Shown here: piece by piece, positions 17,127 to 25,079 of the stretch
How positions within the stretch are numbered: the stretch's first letter is position 1
How the letters are laid out: each line of letters starts with the position of its first letter
Source of the DNA: Halomonas cupida
GTDB taxonomy: Bacteria; Pseudomonadota; Gammaproteobacteria; Pseudomonadales; Halomonadaceae
Direction: 5' to 3'
Assembly (NCBI RefSeq): GCF_900142755.1
Contig: NZ_FRCA01000003.1
Location: 372,001 to 436,000 of the forward strand
Length of the DNA stretch: 64,000 bases
Notes under the pieces: generated by a model
Seen by the model: only the letters and a program-made list of their open reading frames with translations
What the model was told of the DNA's origin: nothing
Database searches by the model: none
Program-made: the position numbers and the translations under genes

Positions 17127-17873
17127 ATGACTCAACAGAAGACTGTTGCTTGGGTTACCGGTGGAACTGGAGGTATCGGAACTGCCATCTGCCGCGGGTT
17201 GGCGGATGCCGGTTATCAGGTACTGGCCGGCTACAACAACCCAGAGAAGGCCAGGACCTGGTTGGAAACCCAGCGTACGGATGGTTACGACAGCATCGAT
17301 ATCCTGGGTGTGGATCTCACCAGCTATGAAGCCTGTCAGAACGGAGTAAATGAAGCGCGAGAGAAGTACGGTCCGATCTCGGTACTGGTCAACTGCGCAG
17401 GTATCACACGCGATGGTACGCTGAAGAAGATGAGCCCGGACCAATGGAACGAGGTCATCGATACCAACCTGAATAGTGTCTTCAACACCTGTCGTAGTGT
17501 TATCGAGAGCATGCTCGAGGAAAACTACGGCCGCATCGTCAACATCTCTTCCATCAATGGTCGCAAGGGCCAGTTCGGCCAGGTCAACTACTCGGCGGCC
17601 AAGGCCGGTATGCATGGCCTGACCATGGCACTGGCGCAGGAAACGGCCACCAAGGGGATCACCGTCAATACGGTGTCGCCCGGCTATATTGCCACTGACA
17701 TGATCATGAAGATTCCCGAGAAGGTGCGCGAAGCGATTCGTGAGACGATCCCCATGAAGCGTTACGGTACTCCGGAGGAAATTGCACGTCTCGTTGCCTT
17801 CCTGGCGGATCGCGACAATGGCTTCATCACTGGTGCCAACATCGACATCAACGGTGGTCAGTTCATGGGCTGA
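17127..17873 (+). CDS. phaB: Acetoacetyl-CoA reductase PhaB
   Basis: A 248-residue short-chain dehydrogenase matching PhaB: it reduces acetoacetyl-CoA to (R)-3-hydroxybutyryl-CoA with NADPH for polyhydroxybutyrate synthesis. It has TGGTGGIG for the cofactor, NCAGITRDGTLKKM, the Ser-Tyr-Lys triad (NISSINGRKGQFGQVNYSAAKAG, in two parts) and NTVSPGYIATDM. Start at 17127 after GGGAGGTCG. It stands alone; phaA and phaC are not in the window. The 376 bp upstream must hold its promoter; nothing else is visible there. Confidence 0.95.
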   Translation: MTQQKTVAWVTGGTGGIGTAICRGLADAGYQVLAGYNNPEKARTWLETQRTDGYDSIDILGVDLTSYEACQNGVNEAREKYGPISVLVNCAGITRDGTLKKMSPDQWNEVIDTNLNSVFNTCRSVIESMLEENYGRIVNISSINGRKGQFGQVNYSAAKAGMHGLTMALAQETATKGITVNTVSPGYIATDMIMKIPEKVREAIRETIPMKRYGTPEEIARLVAFLADRDNGFITGANIDINGGQFMG

Positions 17874-17947
17874 CCGGTTACTGTCGGTGTCATTCCAGTA
17901 TCAGGCGCTCTTGTGTTCAAGCTTGTGTTCAGAAGAGTCGCTGCAGG

Positions 17948-17981
17948 ACAACAATGCGAGGCCATGGCCTCGCATTGTTGT
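17948..17981. terminator. Perfect 34-bp palindrome, bidirectional terminator candidate
   Basis: A perfect 17-bp stem between the convergent phaB and DUF349 genes, with centre CCATGG and A/T-richer ends (ACAACAATG...CATTGTTGT). It may end transcription from both sides. Confidence 0.7.
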
Positions 17982-18023
17982 GTCTGGGCTCGAGTATGGG
18001 GCGTCTGGGCTCGAGTATGGGGC
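17982..18023. repeat. Tandem 21-bp direct duplication
   Basis: Two identical 21-bp copies (17982-18002 and 18003-18023), each starting GTCTGGGCTCGAG, directly abut the 34-bp palindrome and lie just beyond the DUF349 stop codon. Confidence 0.9.
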
Positions 18024-18040
18024 GGCTGGTCGGTCGAGTG

Positions 18041-20818
18041 TCAGGGCGGAGGCAACTGGGTCAGGGAGTCCAGTACCGTGTCCAGGTCATTGACCTCGCG
18101 CTGCCAGGTCTGGGGCGATACCGGCCCGGTGGCCAGCAGAGCACACAGCACGGCCTCCAACTCATCTTCACGTTCCAGGGGTTGCCCGAAGTTGTCGTTG
18201 AGCCGATCCACTTGAATGGCAAGACGCAGCGGCTCGTCATGGTGCGCGATGGGGTGTCCGGCCATCAGTGCCAGGTGCACGCGTAGTCGTGCCAGTTGTT
18301 CAGCGACCTGAGGCTCGGGCACGGGGTTGCGGCGGGCATCATTGCGCTGCTGGTGTGCCTTGTGCAGATTGTCGGATAGCGTCATGCCTTCTGTCAGCGG
18401 GACGTCATGGCAGGGCCGTCCGGCCAGGCAGTCTGCGTCGGCCTTGAGATGAGCCTGAATCAGTGGCATGACATCTCGCCACTGGCTGACCTTATCGGCG
18501 ATGGCGATCCGCTCGATGCGCTCACGGCGGGCACGAATGATACCCGTCCAGCGGCGTCTCATGCCCTCGGTACGCCGTCCGGAGGGCAGCGGTTCCAGGG
18601 CGTTGGCTTCGGCAAGTATCTGGTCGAGTTGCGCCGCATCGCTGCTGCTGGTGGGTTGCCAGGCATCAACACGGTCGATGAGAGCCTGCATTTCATCCTG
18701 GCGCTGGCGCAGCCGTTGAGTACGGTCGTTCCGCTCGGCATCGCGCTGGGCGAAGATGTCATCGCAGAGTTGGCGGAATTCGCGCCACAGTGTCTGTTCC
18801 TCGCCCTTGGGGGCGCGACCCAGCTCTCGCCATTGATGCTGAAGCGCCTTGACGCGTTCGGCTCGCTGACGAGAAGGCATATCCTGCTCAAGCAATTGCC
18901 GGGTAGCGCCGATCAAGGCGCGCTTGGCCTCGGCAATCTCCGTGGCTCGACGGTCAATCAAGGCCTGCAGGCGATGCCGTATGCGTCCGAAACGTCGGCC
19001 GATGGCTTCGGCATCATCGCGGGGAACCGGCGAGGTTCTGCGCCATTGATCTCTGGCCTTGTCACGGATATCGCGCAGCGCATCCGGATCCGCCAGGGCG
19101 GCGGGTTGTTCGAGCAGGGCTTCGAGTTGATCGCATAGAGCCACGCGTTCGGTCAGGTTGCTCTGGCGCAGGTGACGTTGTTGATCATGCCAGGTTTCCA
19201 GCGTGGCGCGGATACGATCGGAGGTGGAGCGAAAGCGCTCCGACTGTTCACGGTTGGCAGCCGCATCTCCCAATGCTTTCCACTGCTTGACCAATTGCCG
19301 ATGTCGGCGATCACGATCCTGATCGGTCAGTTGGTCCTCCTGCTCAAGTGCTTCGATAGCCTGGCACAGCTGCTCTCGCTTGGGACCGGCGACAAAGCCA
19401 CGCCAGTCACGCAGTTCCGCGAGTCGAGCCCCGTGACGCTTGAGGCTGGCCAACTGCTGGTCGGCACTGGAGGGAAGGTTCTCCGACAGGTGCTTGAGAC
19501 GCTGGTGCAGGCGACTGGCGGCCTTGAAGGCGCCGTCGTCGAGTAACTGCTCCAGCATGGCGAGCTCCTTGTCGAAGCGCTCAACCTGTTCCGCAGCGTT
19601 ATCCTTGCCGGTCAGTTCGCGTTCGAGCCGCAGGTAATGTTGAACGCGTGCCAGACGTGGCTCCAATGGCAGATCGCCCGGCCAGGCACAGGCCTTGATG
19701 ATCGATTTTAGACGGTGCTCATCGTTGCTCTTGAAGGCTTCCTCCAGAGCATTGCCGTGCTCCTCCAGGCGCAGCCAGGCTTGATTGATGACGTCGTAGG
19801 CCTTCAGTGCGGTGTCATAGCGATGGCGCAGTGTGGGGTTGGCGAGATGTGTCTCGGACAGGGTCTGCCAGCGTGTGGCCAGCAACTGCTTCTGCGAGCG
19901 CAGTGAAGCCAGGTCCTGTTGAGTGATGTACTCTCCCTGGCGCAGCGCGTCGAGACTTTCCTCGAAAGCCATGACCAGTGCCTCCCGGTCGAGGTCGGCC
20001 TGTTCACGTCGCTGCTGATCGGCCTGCTGCGCCTGTTCGTGGGCCTCGTGATCATTGATCACCTTGCGGCAGCGCAGGCAGGCCTCCTGAAAGCGGCGCT
20101 CCTGCTCTGTCTCTGTCTGGTCGGCAAGGCTCAGCCATTCGCGTTCGAGATGGCGGAAGCGACCGGCGTATAGCGGCTCCCACTGAGCGCGGCCATGCTG
20201 CTCGAGCTTGATCAGCAGGGATTCACGCTGAGCCATGGATTCCTTGATGGCGTCTGCGTCGGCCCGCAGGTGGCTGAGACGGTCGCGTGCATTGCGTTGG
20301 ACATGGCGGTCACGACGCGCGGTCTGCACCAGTTGCTTGAGCCCCTGTTCGGACGTGACTCGCTCGGCGGCGGCATGGCGTACGGCGGCAATGCTGTTGT
20401 CACAGGCCTGCTCGATCAGCATTGTCTCATCATCGATGCCTGCCAGAGCGGTCAAGCGCAACTGCTGATTGTCACCGTGCATGGCGATCCTGGCACGCAG
20501 AGCCGGGTCGGAGATTTCCTCGACCAATGCCAGGCGCCTACCGAGTTCGATGCCTCCGGCGCGTCCACACAGCAGCTCTGCCAGTTGATGGTCCAGCTCA
20601 CGTGATACCACGCCTTGCTGGCGCAACCTCAATAACTGATCCGGGTCGTCTAGACGTTGCACTGCTGTCAGCCGAACATCCGGGTCCTCGTCCTGGGCAA
20701 GTTGTTCAAGCACCTCGCGCTGGCGGGTGGCATCCAGTCTGGTGACGGCTTCACGGCGTACGGTGGGGTCCGGATGACGCCAGCGCGGCGAAAAGAGTCG
20801 GCTGAGGAGTCCTGGCAT
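18041..20818 (-). CDS. Large DUF349 repeat protein with HEAT-like N-terminus
   Basis: A 925-residue cytoplasmic protein with start at 20818 (MPGLLSRLFSPRW). Residues about 15-190 carry HEAT-like helices (HPDPTVRREAVTRL, DEDPDVRLTAVQRL). The remainder is highly charged helix with repeats typical of DUF349, recognisable by W-K/R-x-L-G cores (QWKALGDAAANREQ, QHQWRELGRAPKGEEQTLW, HDQQRHLR). No enzyme motif, TM helix or signal. DUF349 proteins are unstudied in most bacteria; long helical scaffolding is inferred. It is divergent from minC. Confidence 0.85.
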   Translation of the reverse strand: MPGLLSRLFSPRWRHPDPTVRREAVTRLDATRQREVLEQLAQDEDPDVRLTAVQRLDDPDQLLRLRQQGVVSRELDHQLAELLCGRAGGIELGRRLALVEEISDPALRARIAMHGDNQQLRLTALAGIDDETMLIEQACDNSIAAVRHAAAERVTSEQGLKQLVQTARRDRHVQRNARDRLSHLRADADAIKESMAQRESLLIKLEQHGRAQWEPLYAGRFRHLEREWLSLADQTETEQERRFQEACLRCRKVINDHEAHEQAQQADQQRREQADLDREALVMAFEESLDALRQGEYITQQDLASLRSQKQLLATRWQTLSETHLANPTLRHRYDTALKAYDVINQAWLRLEEHGNALEEAFKSNDEHRLKSIIKACAWPGDLPLEPRLARVQHYLRLERELTGKDNAAEQVERFDKELAMLEQLLDDGAFKAASRLHQRLKHLSENLPSSADQQLASLKRHGARLAELRDWRGFVAGPKREQLCQAIEALEQEDQLTDQDRDRRHRQLVKQWKALGDAAANREQSERFRSTSDRIRATLETWHDQQRHLRQSNLTERVALCDQLEALLEQPAALADPDALRDIRDKARDQWRRTSPVPRDDAEAIGRRFGRIRHRLQALIDRRATEIAEAKRALIGATRQLLEQDMPSRQRAERVKALQHQWRELGRAPKGEEQTLWREFRQLCDDIFAQRDAERNDRTQRLRQRQDEMQALIDRVDAWQPTSSSDAAQLDQILAEANALEPLPSGRRTEGMRRRWTGIIRARRERIERIAIADKVSQWRDVMPLIQAHLKADADCLAGRPCHDVPLTEGMTLSDNLHKAHQQRNDARRNPVPEPQVAEQLARLRVHLALMAGHPIAHHDEPLRLAIQVDRLNDNFGQPLEREDELEAVLCALLATGPVSPQTWQREVNDLDTVLDSLTQLPPP

Positions 20819-21235
20819 GGGGCATCCTGACATGTAAAGTAGGGGGACGGATCACCAAGGCTTCCGAAGAGCTGCCTTGACCCGCCCTGGCTCAATATAC
20901 TGAGCTCTGGCGTAGAATTCTTCGTCTCCTCGGCAACTGGTTGCAAAGAGCATCCATGTCAGCCGACAGTAGAGTACGGGGTGCGAAGCGCCGCCCCATC
21001 ATGGCATTCGTCTGTCTATGCTGCGGATGGGGGAGTGCTGGGCGGAAACGTGTTGTTTCGCACCGTCCTCCTTATCTAAGCACGCGCGTTGCCGGCAGAA
21101 AAGACCCGCACAGTGGGTTGTGGCTGTTTTGAGACACTGACATTGGTCCTATAGCAGCTTATGATCCCTTGCAGGGAAGCAGGCTCTCGCTTAGCTTGAA
21201 GCCTACCCGACCAACACCTGACGTGGAGTTAGGCA
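20819..21235. other. Divergent intergenic region before minC
   Basis: 417 bp holding promoters for the DUF349 gene and minCDE. Short frames at 20941-21132 and elsewhere lack ribosome sites. I see no structured RNA or repeat. Confidence 0.5.
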
Positions 21236-21985
21236 ATGAGCCTCAAAGTGGACAGGGACAGCATGGCGTTTACGTTCAAGGGCGGCATGTTGCCGATGAC
21301 AGTGATGGAGCTTTCCTCGGCGGACCCTGAGCGTATTCGCGAACAGCTGGCCGGAAAACTCTCTCAGTCACCTGCCTTTTTCCAGCACACGCCGGTGGTG
21401 CTCAGTGTCGAGAAGGTCGATGAGCCACATCTTGCCCTGGAGCGGATCTGTGCCGTGTGTCGTGCACACAAGCTGTTGCCGGTCGCCGTGCGTGGTGGCG
21501 CCGACCCTGTCAAGCAGTCTGCCTGGGCGCTGGGCCTGGGGTGGTTTCCTCCTCAGGAAGAAGCTCGGGCGCGGACTCTGGAAAGTGTGCCCCCGGTGGA
21601 GGCCGAGCCGCAGAGCGATGATGTCGAGGTGGAAGCCCTCGAAGCTGCGCCGGCGCCCGGCGGGCGCATCTTTCGAGGCACGGTACGTTCTGGGCAGCAA
21701 GTGACGGCTCCGGATGGAGATCTGGTCGTGGTGGGTTCGGTCAATGCCGGTGCTGAATTGCTGGCAGCGGGTAACGTACACGTCTATGGCGCGTTGCGCG
21801 GTCGTGCGCTCGCCGGGATTCACGGTGACCACAAGGCAGGCATCTTCTGTCGCGAACTGCGTGCTGAGCTGCTGTCAGTGGCCGGCAACTACAAGCGACT
21901 CGAGGACATCGATCCCCAACTGCTGGGTGGATCGGTACAGGTCGCTCTGGAAGATGACCAGCTCTGCATCAAGCCGTTGGCCTAG
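21236..21985 (+). CDS. minC: Septum-site determining protein MinC
   Basis: A 249-residue FtsZ-assembly inhibitor. The N-terminal domain (about 1-110, MAFTFKGGMLPMTVMEL) is followed by an acidic Pro-rich linker and the C-terminal beta-helix domain (RSGQQVTAPDGDLVVVGSV, GAELLAAGNVHVYGALRGRA, GIFCRELRAELLSVAG) that dimerises and binds MinD. Start at 21236 after GGAGTTAGGCA. First gene of minCDE. Confidence 0.97.
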   Translation: MSLKVDRDSMAFTFKGGMLPMTVMELSSADPERIREQLAGKLSQSPAFFQHTPVVLSVEKVDEPHLALERICAVCRAHKLLPVAVRGGADPVKQSAWALGLGWFPPQEEARARTLESVPPVEAEPQSDDVEVEALEAAPAPGGRIFRGTVRSGQQVTAPDGDLVVVGSVNAGAELLAAGNVHVYGALRGRALAGIHGDHKAGIFCRELRAELLSVAGNYKRLEDIDPQLLGGSVQVALEDDQLCIKPLA

Positions 21986-22178
21986 ATAATTCGTCGATGA
22001 GACCCGTGCCGAGCCCGAGGGTTCGTGCCTGAATATGCCATCATCGAGGGTACTTGCAGGCTGGCACGACAGGGTATCTGGCGGCGAGACGATCGAGAGC
22101 ACGGCTCCGAGGACACGTGGATGGCTGCCCATCGGCAGTCATACGGGAAATACCAATTACCAGGACAGGATGTGACAC

Positions 22179-22997
22179 TTGGCCAAGATCATCGTTGTGA
22201 CTTCCGGCAAGGGCGGGGTCGGTAAGACTACCAGTGCAGCTGCCATCGCCACAGGACTGGCGCTGCGGGGCAACAAGACCGTGGTGATCGACTTTGATGT
22301 CGGCCTGCGGAACCTGGACCTGATCATGGGCTGCGAGCGCCGCGTGGTCTATGACCTGGTCAATGTGATCCAGGGGGAAGCTGGACTCAATCAGGCTCTG
22401 ATTCGTGACAAGCGAGTCGATAATCTGCATATCCTTCCCGCGTCCCAGACGCGGGACAAGGATGCCCTGACCCAGGAAGGTGTGGAAAAGGTGCTGGACA
22501 CCCTGTCCAGCGACTTCGACTTCATCATCTGCGACTCTCCGGCGGGTATCGAACGTGGTGCTCAGCTGGCCATGTACTTTGCCGACGAGGCGATCGTCGT
22601 CACCAACCCCGAAGTTTCGTCGGTACGCGACTCCGACCGCATTCTCGGGCTGTTGTCGTCCAAGACCCGGCGTGCCGAACGCGGCGATGACCCCATCAGA
22701 GAGCACCTGCTGATCACGCGTTACAACCCGGGGCGTGTTGATCGAGGTGATATGCTGAATCTCGAGGATATTCGTGAGATTCTGGCGATCAACCTGGTCG
22801 GCCTGATTCCCGAGTCTGAAGCGGTACTGAGGGCATCCAACCAGGGTGTCCCGGTGACCCACGATGCTGATAGCGACGCCGGAAAGGCCTATGTCGACAC
22901 CGTCAGCCGTCTGTTGGATGAGGAGGTGCCGTTGCGTTTTCATGAGTTCCAGAAAAAAGGTCTTCTGAGCCGCATGTTTGGAGGAGGTCGCCGGTGA
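22179..22997 (+). CDS. minD: Septum-site determining ATPase MinD
   Basis: A 272-residue membrane-associated ATPase with the deviant Walker A KGGVGKTT (Lys11 and Lys16) and a C-terminal amphipathic membrane-targeting helix ([11 protein letters not shown]). The start is TTG at 22179, fixed by the family N-terminus [16 protein letters not shown] and an AGGA upstream; no ATG fits. The gap from minC is 193 bp, longer than usual for this operon. Its stop overlaps minE by four bases. Confidence 0.97.
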   Translation: MAKIIVVTSGKGGVGKTTSAAAIATGLALRGNKTVVIDFDVGLRNLDLIMGCERRVVYDLVNVIQGEAGLNQALIRDKRVDNLHILPASQTRDKDALTQEGVEKVLDTLSSDFDFIICDSPAGIERGAQLAMYFADEAIVVTNPEVSSVRDSDRILGLLSSKTRRAERGDDPIREHLLITRYNPGRVDRGDMLNLEDIREILAINLVGLIPESEAVLRASNQGVPVTHDADSDAGKAYVDTVSRLLDEEVPLRFHEFQKKGLLSRMFGGGRR

Positions 22998-23245
22998 AAC
23001 TTCTCGATTTCCTGAAGCGCGAGCGCAAGAAGTCAGCGTCTGTCGCCAAGGAGCGATTACAGATCATCGTTGCCCATCAGCGTAGTCAGCGCGGACAGCC
23101 CGACTTCCTGCCGATGCTGGAGAAGGAGTTGCTGGAGGTGATCCGCCGTTACGTGCAGGTGGACGATGATGCCATCAACATGTCGCTTGATAGTGAAGAC
23201 AACTGCTCGGTACTCGAGTTGAACGTCACGCTGCCACGCGGCTGA
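22994..23245 (+). CDS. minE: Cell division topological specificity factor MinE
   Basis: An 83-residue protein that stimulates MinD ATPase and makes it oscillate. N-terminal membrane helix [13 protein letters not shown], anti-MinCD helix [13 protein letters not shown], and a C-terminal dimerisation domain. GTG start at 22994 overlapping the minD TGA (GTGA), with GGAGG upstream. Confidence 0.97.
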   Translation: MKLLDFLKRERKKSASVAKERLQIIVAHQRSQRGQPDFLPMLEKELLEVIRRYVQVDDDAINMSLDSEDNCSVLELNVTLPRG

Positions 23246-23439
23246 TCGCTATCAGTATTGTGCCCGCCGTCGATTGCCTCCGAGTGGTGGTGAGGATGTG
23301 CGGGCTGCGGTGGTGTTGGCCCCGGTCCCGAAGACCGGGGGCAGGGTGCTGAGCGCTGGGACAGCCTGTGTTAGGCTTGTCTGCTGTTTTTTCCCGGCTG
23401 GTTTTTCTCTGGCTGATATTCCCTGGAGAGCTCTCATCC

Positions 23440-24930
23440 ATGGCGCAGTCCAATGCCGCTCCGTTGACCTATCTCTGGCACGATTACGAAACCTTCGGTG
23501 CCGATCCGCGGCGTGATCGCCCATCCCAGTTCGCGGCGATTCGTACCGATGCGGATTTCAACGAAATCGGTGAACCGCTGGAGCTGTTCTGTAAACCGGC
23601 GGATGACGCGCTGCCTCACCCCATGGCTTGCCTTATCACCGGTATCACACCGCAACAGGCTCGTCGCAAGGGGCTACCGGAAGCCGAATTTGCCGGTGCC
23701 ATCTTCGATGAGATGAGCGTGCCGGGGACCTGTTCGCTGGGCTACAACAGTCTGCGTTTCGATGATGAAGTCAGTCGCCACCTGTTCTATCGTAACCTCA
23801 TCGATCCTTATGCTCGGGAATGGCAGAACGGTAATTCGCGCTGGGATCTGATCGATGTCGTGCGCGCCTTTCATGCCCTGCGTCCGGAGGGCATCGAGTG
23901 GCCGAAGCGAGAGGACGGTGCAACGAGCTTCCGTCTCGAGGACTTGACCGCAGCCAATGGGATCGAACATGTCGGGGCTCATGACGCGCTGGCCGATGTG
24001 CGTGCCACCATTGCCCTCGCAAGGCTGCTGCGTGAAAGGAATGCCAACCTGTTCGACTACCTGCTGACGCTGCGCAACAAGCGCCAGGTGGCTTCGCGGC
24101 TGGACCTGGTTCAGCGTAGGCCGGTATTGCATATTTCACGTCGCTACCCGGCCAGTCGTGGATGTAGTGCTCTGGTGTTGCCGCTGGCGGAGCATCCTTC
24201 CAACCCCAATGGCGTCATCGTCTTTGACCTGTCGGTGGACCCCGGTGAGTTACTGGAGTTGTCGGCAGAGCAGGTGCGTCAGCGGGTCTTTGTCAGCAAC
24301 AATGATCTCGCTGAGGGTGCCAGCCGTATTCCGCTGAAGGTCATTCACGTCAACAAGAGCCCGGTGATTTTCCCGCCCAGTGCGCTCAAGGATGTTTCCG
24401 GGGCGCGCCAGGGGGAGTACGGCGATATCGTCGAGCGACTCGAGCTGGACATGAACCTGTGTCGTGAACACTACCGGCGCCTGGCCAGTGATCCCGCCAT
24501 CGCCGACAAGGTCCGTGAAGTATTCGCCGAAGCTCACCCCGAGCCCCCTCGGGATCCCGATCTGATGCTGTATTCCGGTGGTTTCTTCTCGCCGGCGGAT
24601 CGTCAGCAGATGCAGCGCGTGCGCGAGACGTCCGCCTGGGATCTGGTCGATGCTCGTTTCGCCTTCCAGGACCCGCGCCTCGAGGAAATGCTGTTCCGAT
24701 ACCGGGCGCGCAGTTATCCCGACACCTTGACTGGGGAAGAGCAGGCACGCTGGGAGACTCAGCGCTGGGAGCGGATGAATGATTCGGCGATTTCCAGTCT
24801 GACGCTGAAGGATTTTGCCCGGGAGATCGAGCGCCTCAATCAGACATCATTGTCCGACCGGGATCGTCAGGTTCTCGAGGAGATGGTGATGTATGTGGAG
24901 TCGATCATGCCGCCTCAGGCATTTGGTTAG
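23440..24930 (+). CDS. sbcB: Exodeoxyribonuclease I
   Basis: A 496-residue 3'-5' single-strand DNA exonuclease. Start at 23440 (MAQSNAAPLTYLWHDYETFG), with GGAG upstream. DEDDh motifs: WHDYETFGADP (Asp, Glu), SLGYNSLRFDDEVSRHLFYRN (in parts) and HDALADVRATIALA (His and Asp). The SH3-like and helical C-terminal regions follow. Acts in mismatch repair and recombination. A hairpin follows its stop. Confidence 0.96.
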   Translation: MAQSNAAPLTYLWHDYETFGADPRRDRPSQFAAIRTDADFNEIGEPLELFCKPADDALPHPMACLITGITPQQARRKGLPEAEFAGAIFDEMSVPGTCSLGYNSLRFDDEVSRHLFYRNLIDPYAREWQNGNSRWDLIDVVRAFHALRPEGIEWPKREDGATSFRLEDLTAANGIEHVGAHDALADVRATIALARLLRERNANLFDYLLTLRNKRQVASRLDLVQRRPVLHISRRYPASRGCSALVLPLAEHPSNPNGVIVFDLSVDPGELLELSAEQVRQRVFVSNNDLAEGASRIPLKVIHVNKSPVIFPPSALKDVSGARQGEYGDIVERLELDMNLCREHYRRLASDPAIADKVREVFAEAHPEPPRDPDLMLYSGGFFSPADRQQMQRVRETSAWDLVDARFAFQDPRLEEMLFRYRARSYPDTLTGEEQARWETQRWERMNDSAISSLTLKDFAREIERLNQTSLSDRDRQVLEEMVMYVESIMPPQAFG

Positions 24931-24979
24931 GGCTCTGCCCGGCAGGCAACCCTATTGACTTGCAGCGTTCTGCAAATGA

Positions 24980-25003
24980 GAAGCCCGGCGGATGCCGGGC
25001 TTC
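24980..25003. terminator. Hairpin between sbcB and the pitrilysin gene
   Basis: A perfect 10-bp stem (24980-24989 with 24994-25003, loop GGAT) in the convergent gap; modest T-content on either side. Bidirectional terminator candidate. Confidence 0.6.
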
Positions 25004-25013
25004 TACGTTGTGG

Positions 25014-25079
25014 GAGCCCTCAGCGAGGGGGGAAATGAGGAGCCCTCAGCGAGAGCGGGAACAGGAGGTCCTCAGGGAG
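25014..25079. repeat. 26-bp-period direct repeats related to the qor minisatellite
   Basis: GAGCCCTCAGCGAG at 25014-25027 and 25040-25053, with a degenerate third copy at 25066-25079 that contains the protease stop codon. The core is the same as in the qor 24-bp repeats at 8523-8642, and both are flanked by TGTGGGA. Confidence 0.75.
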
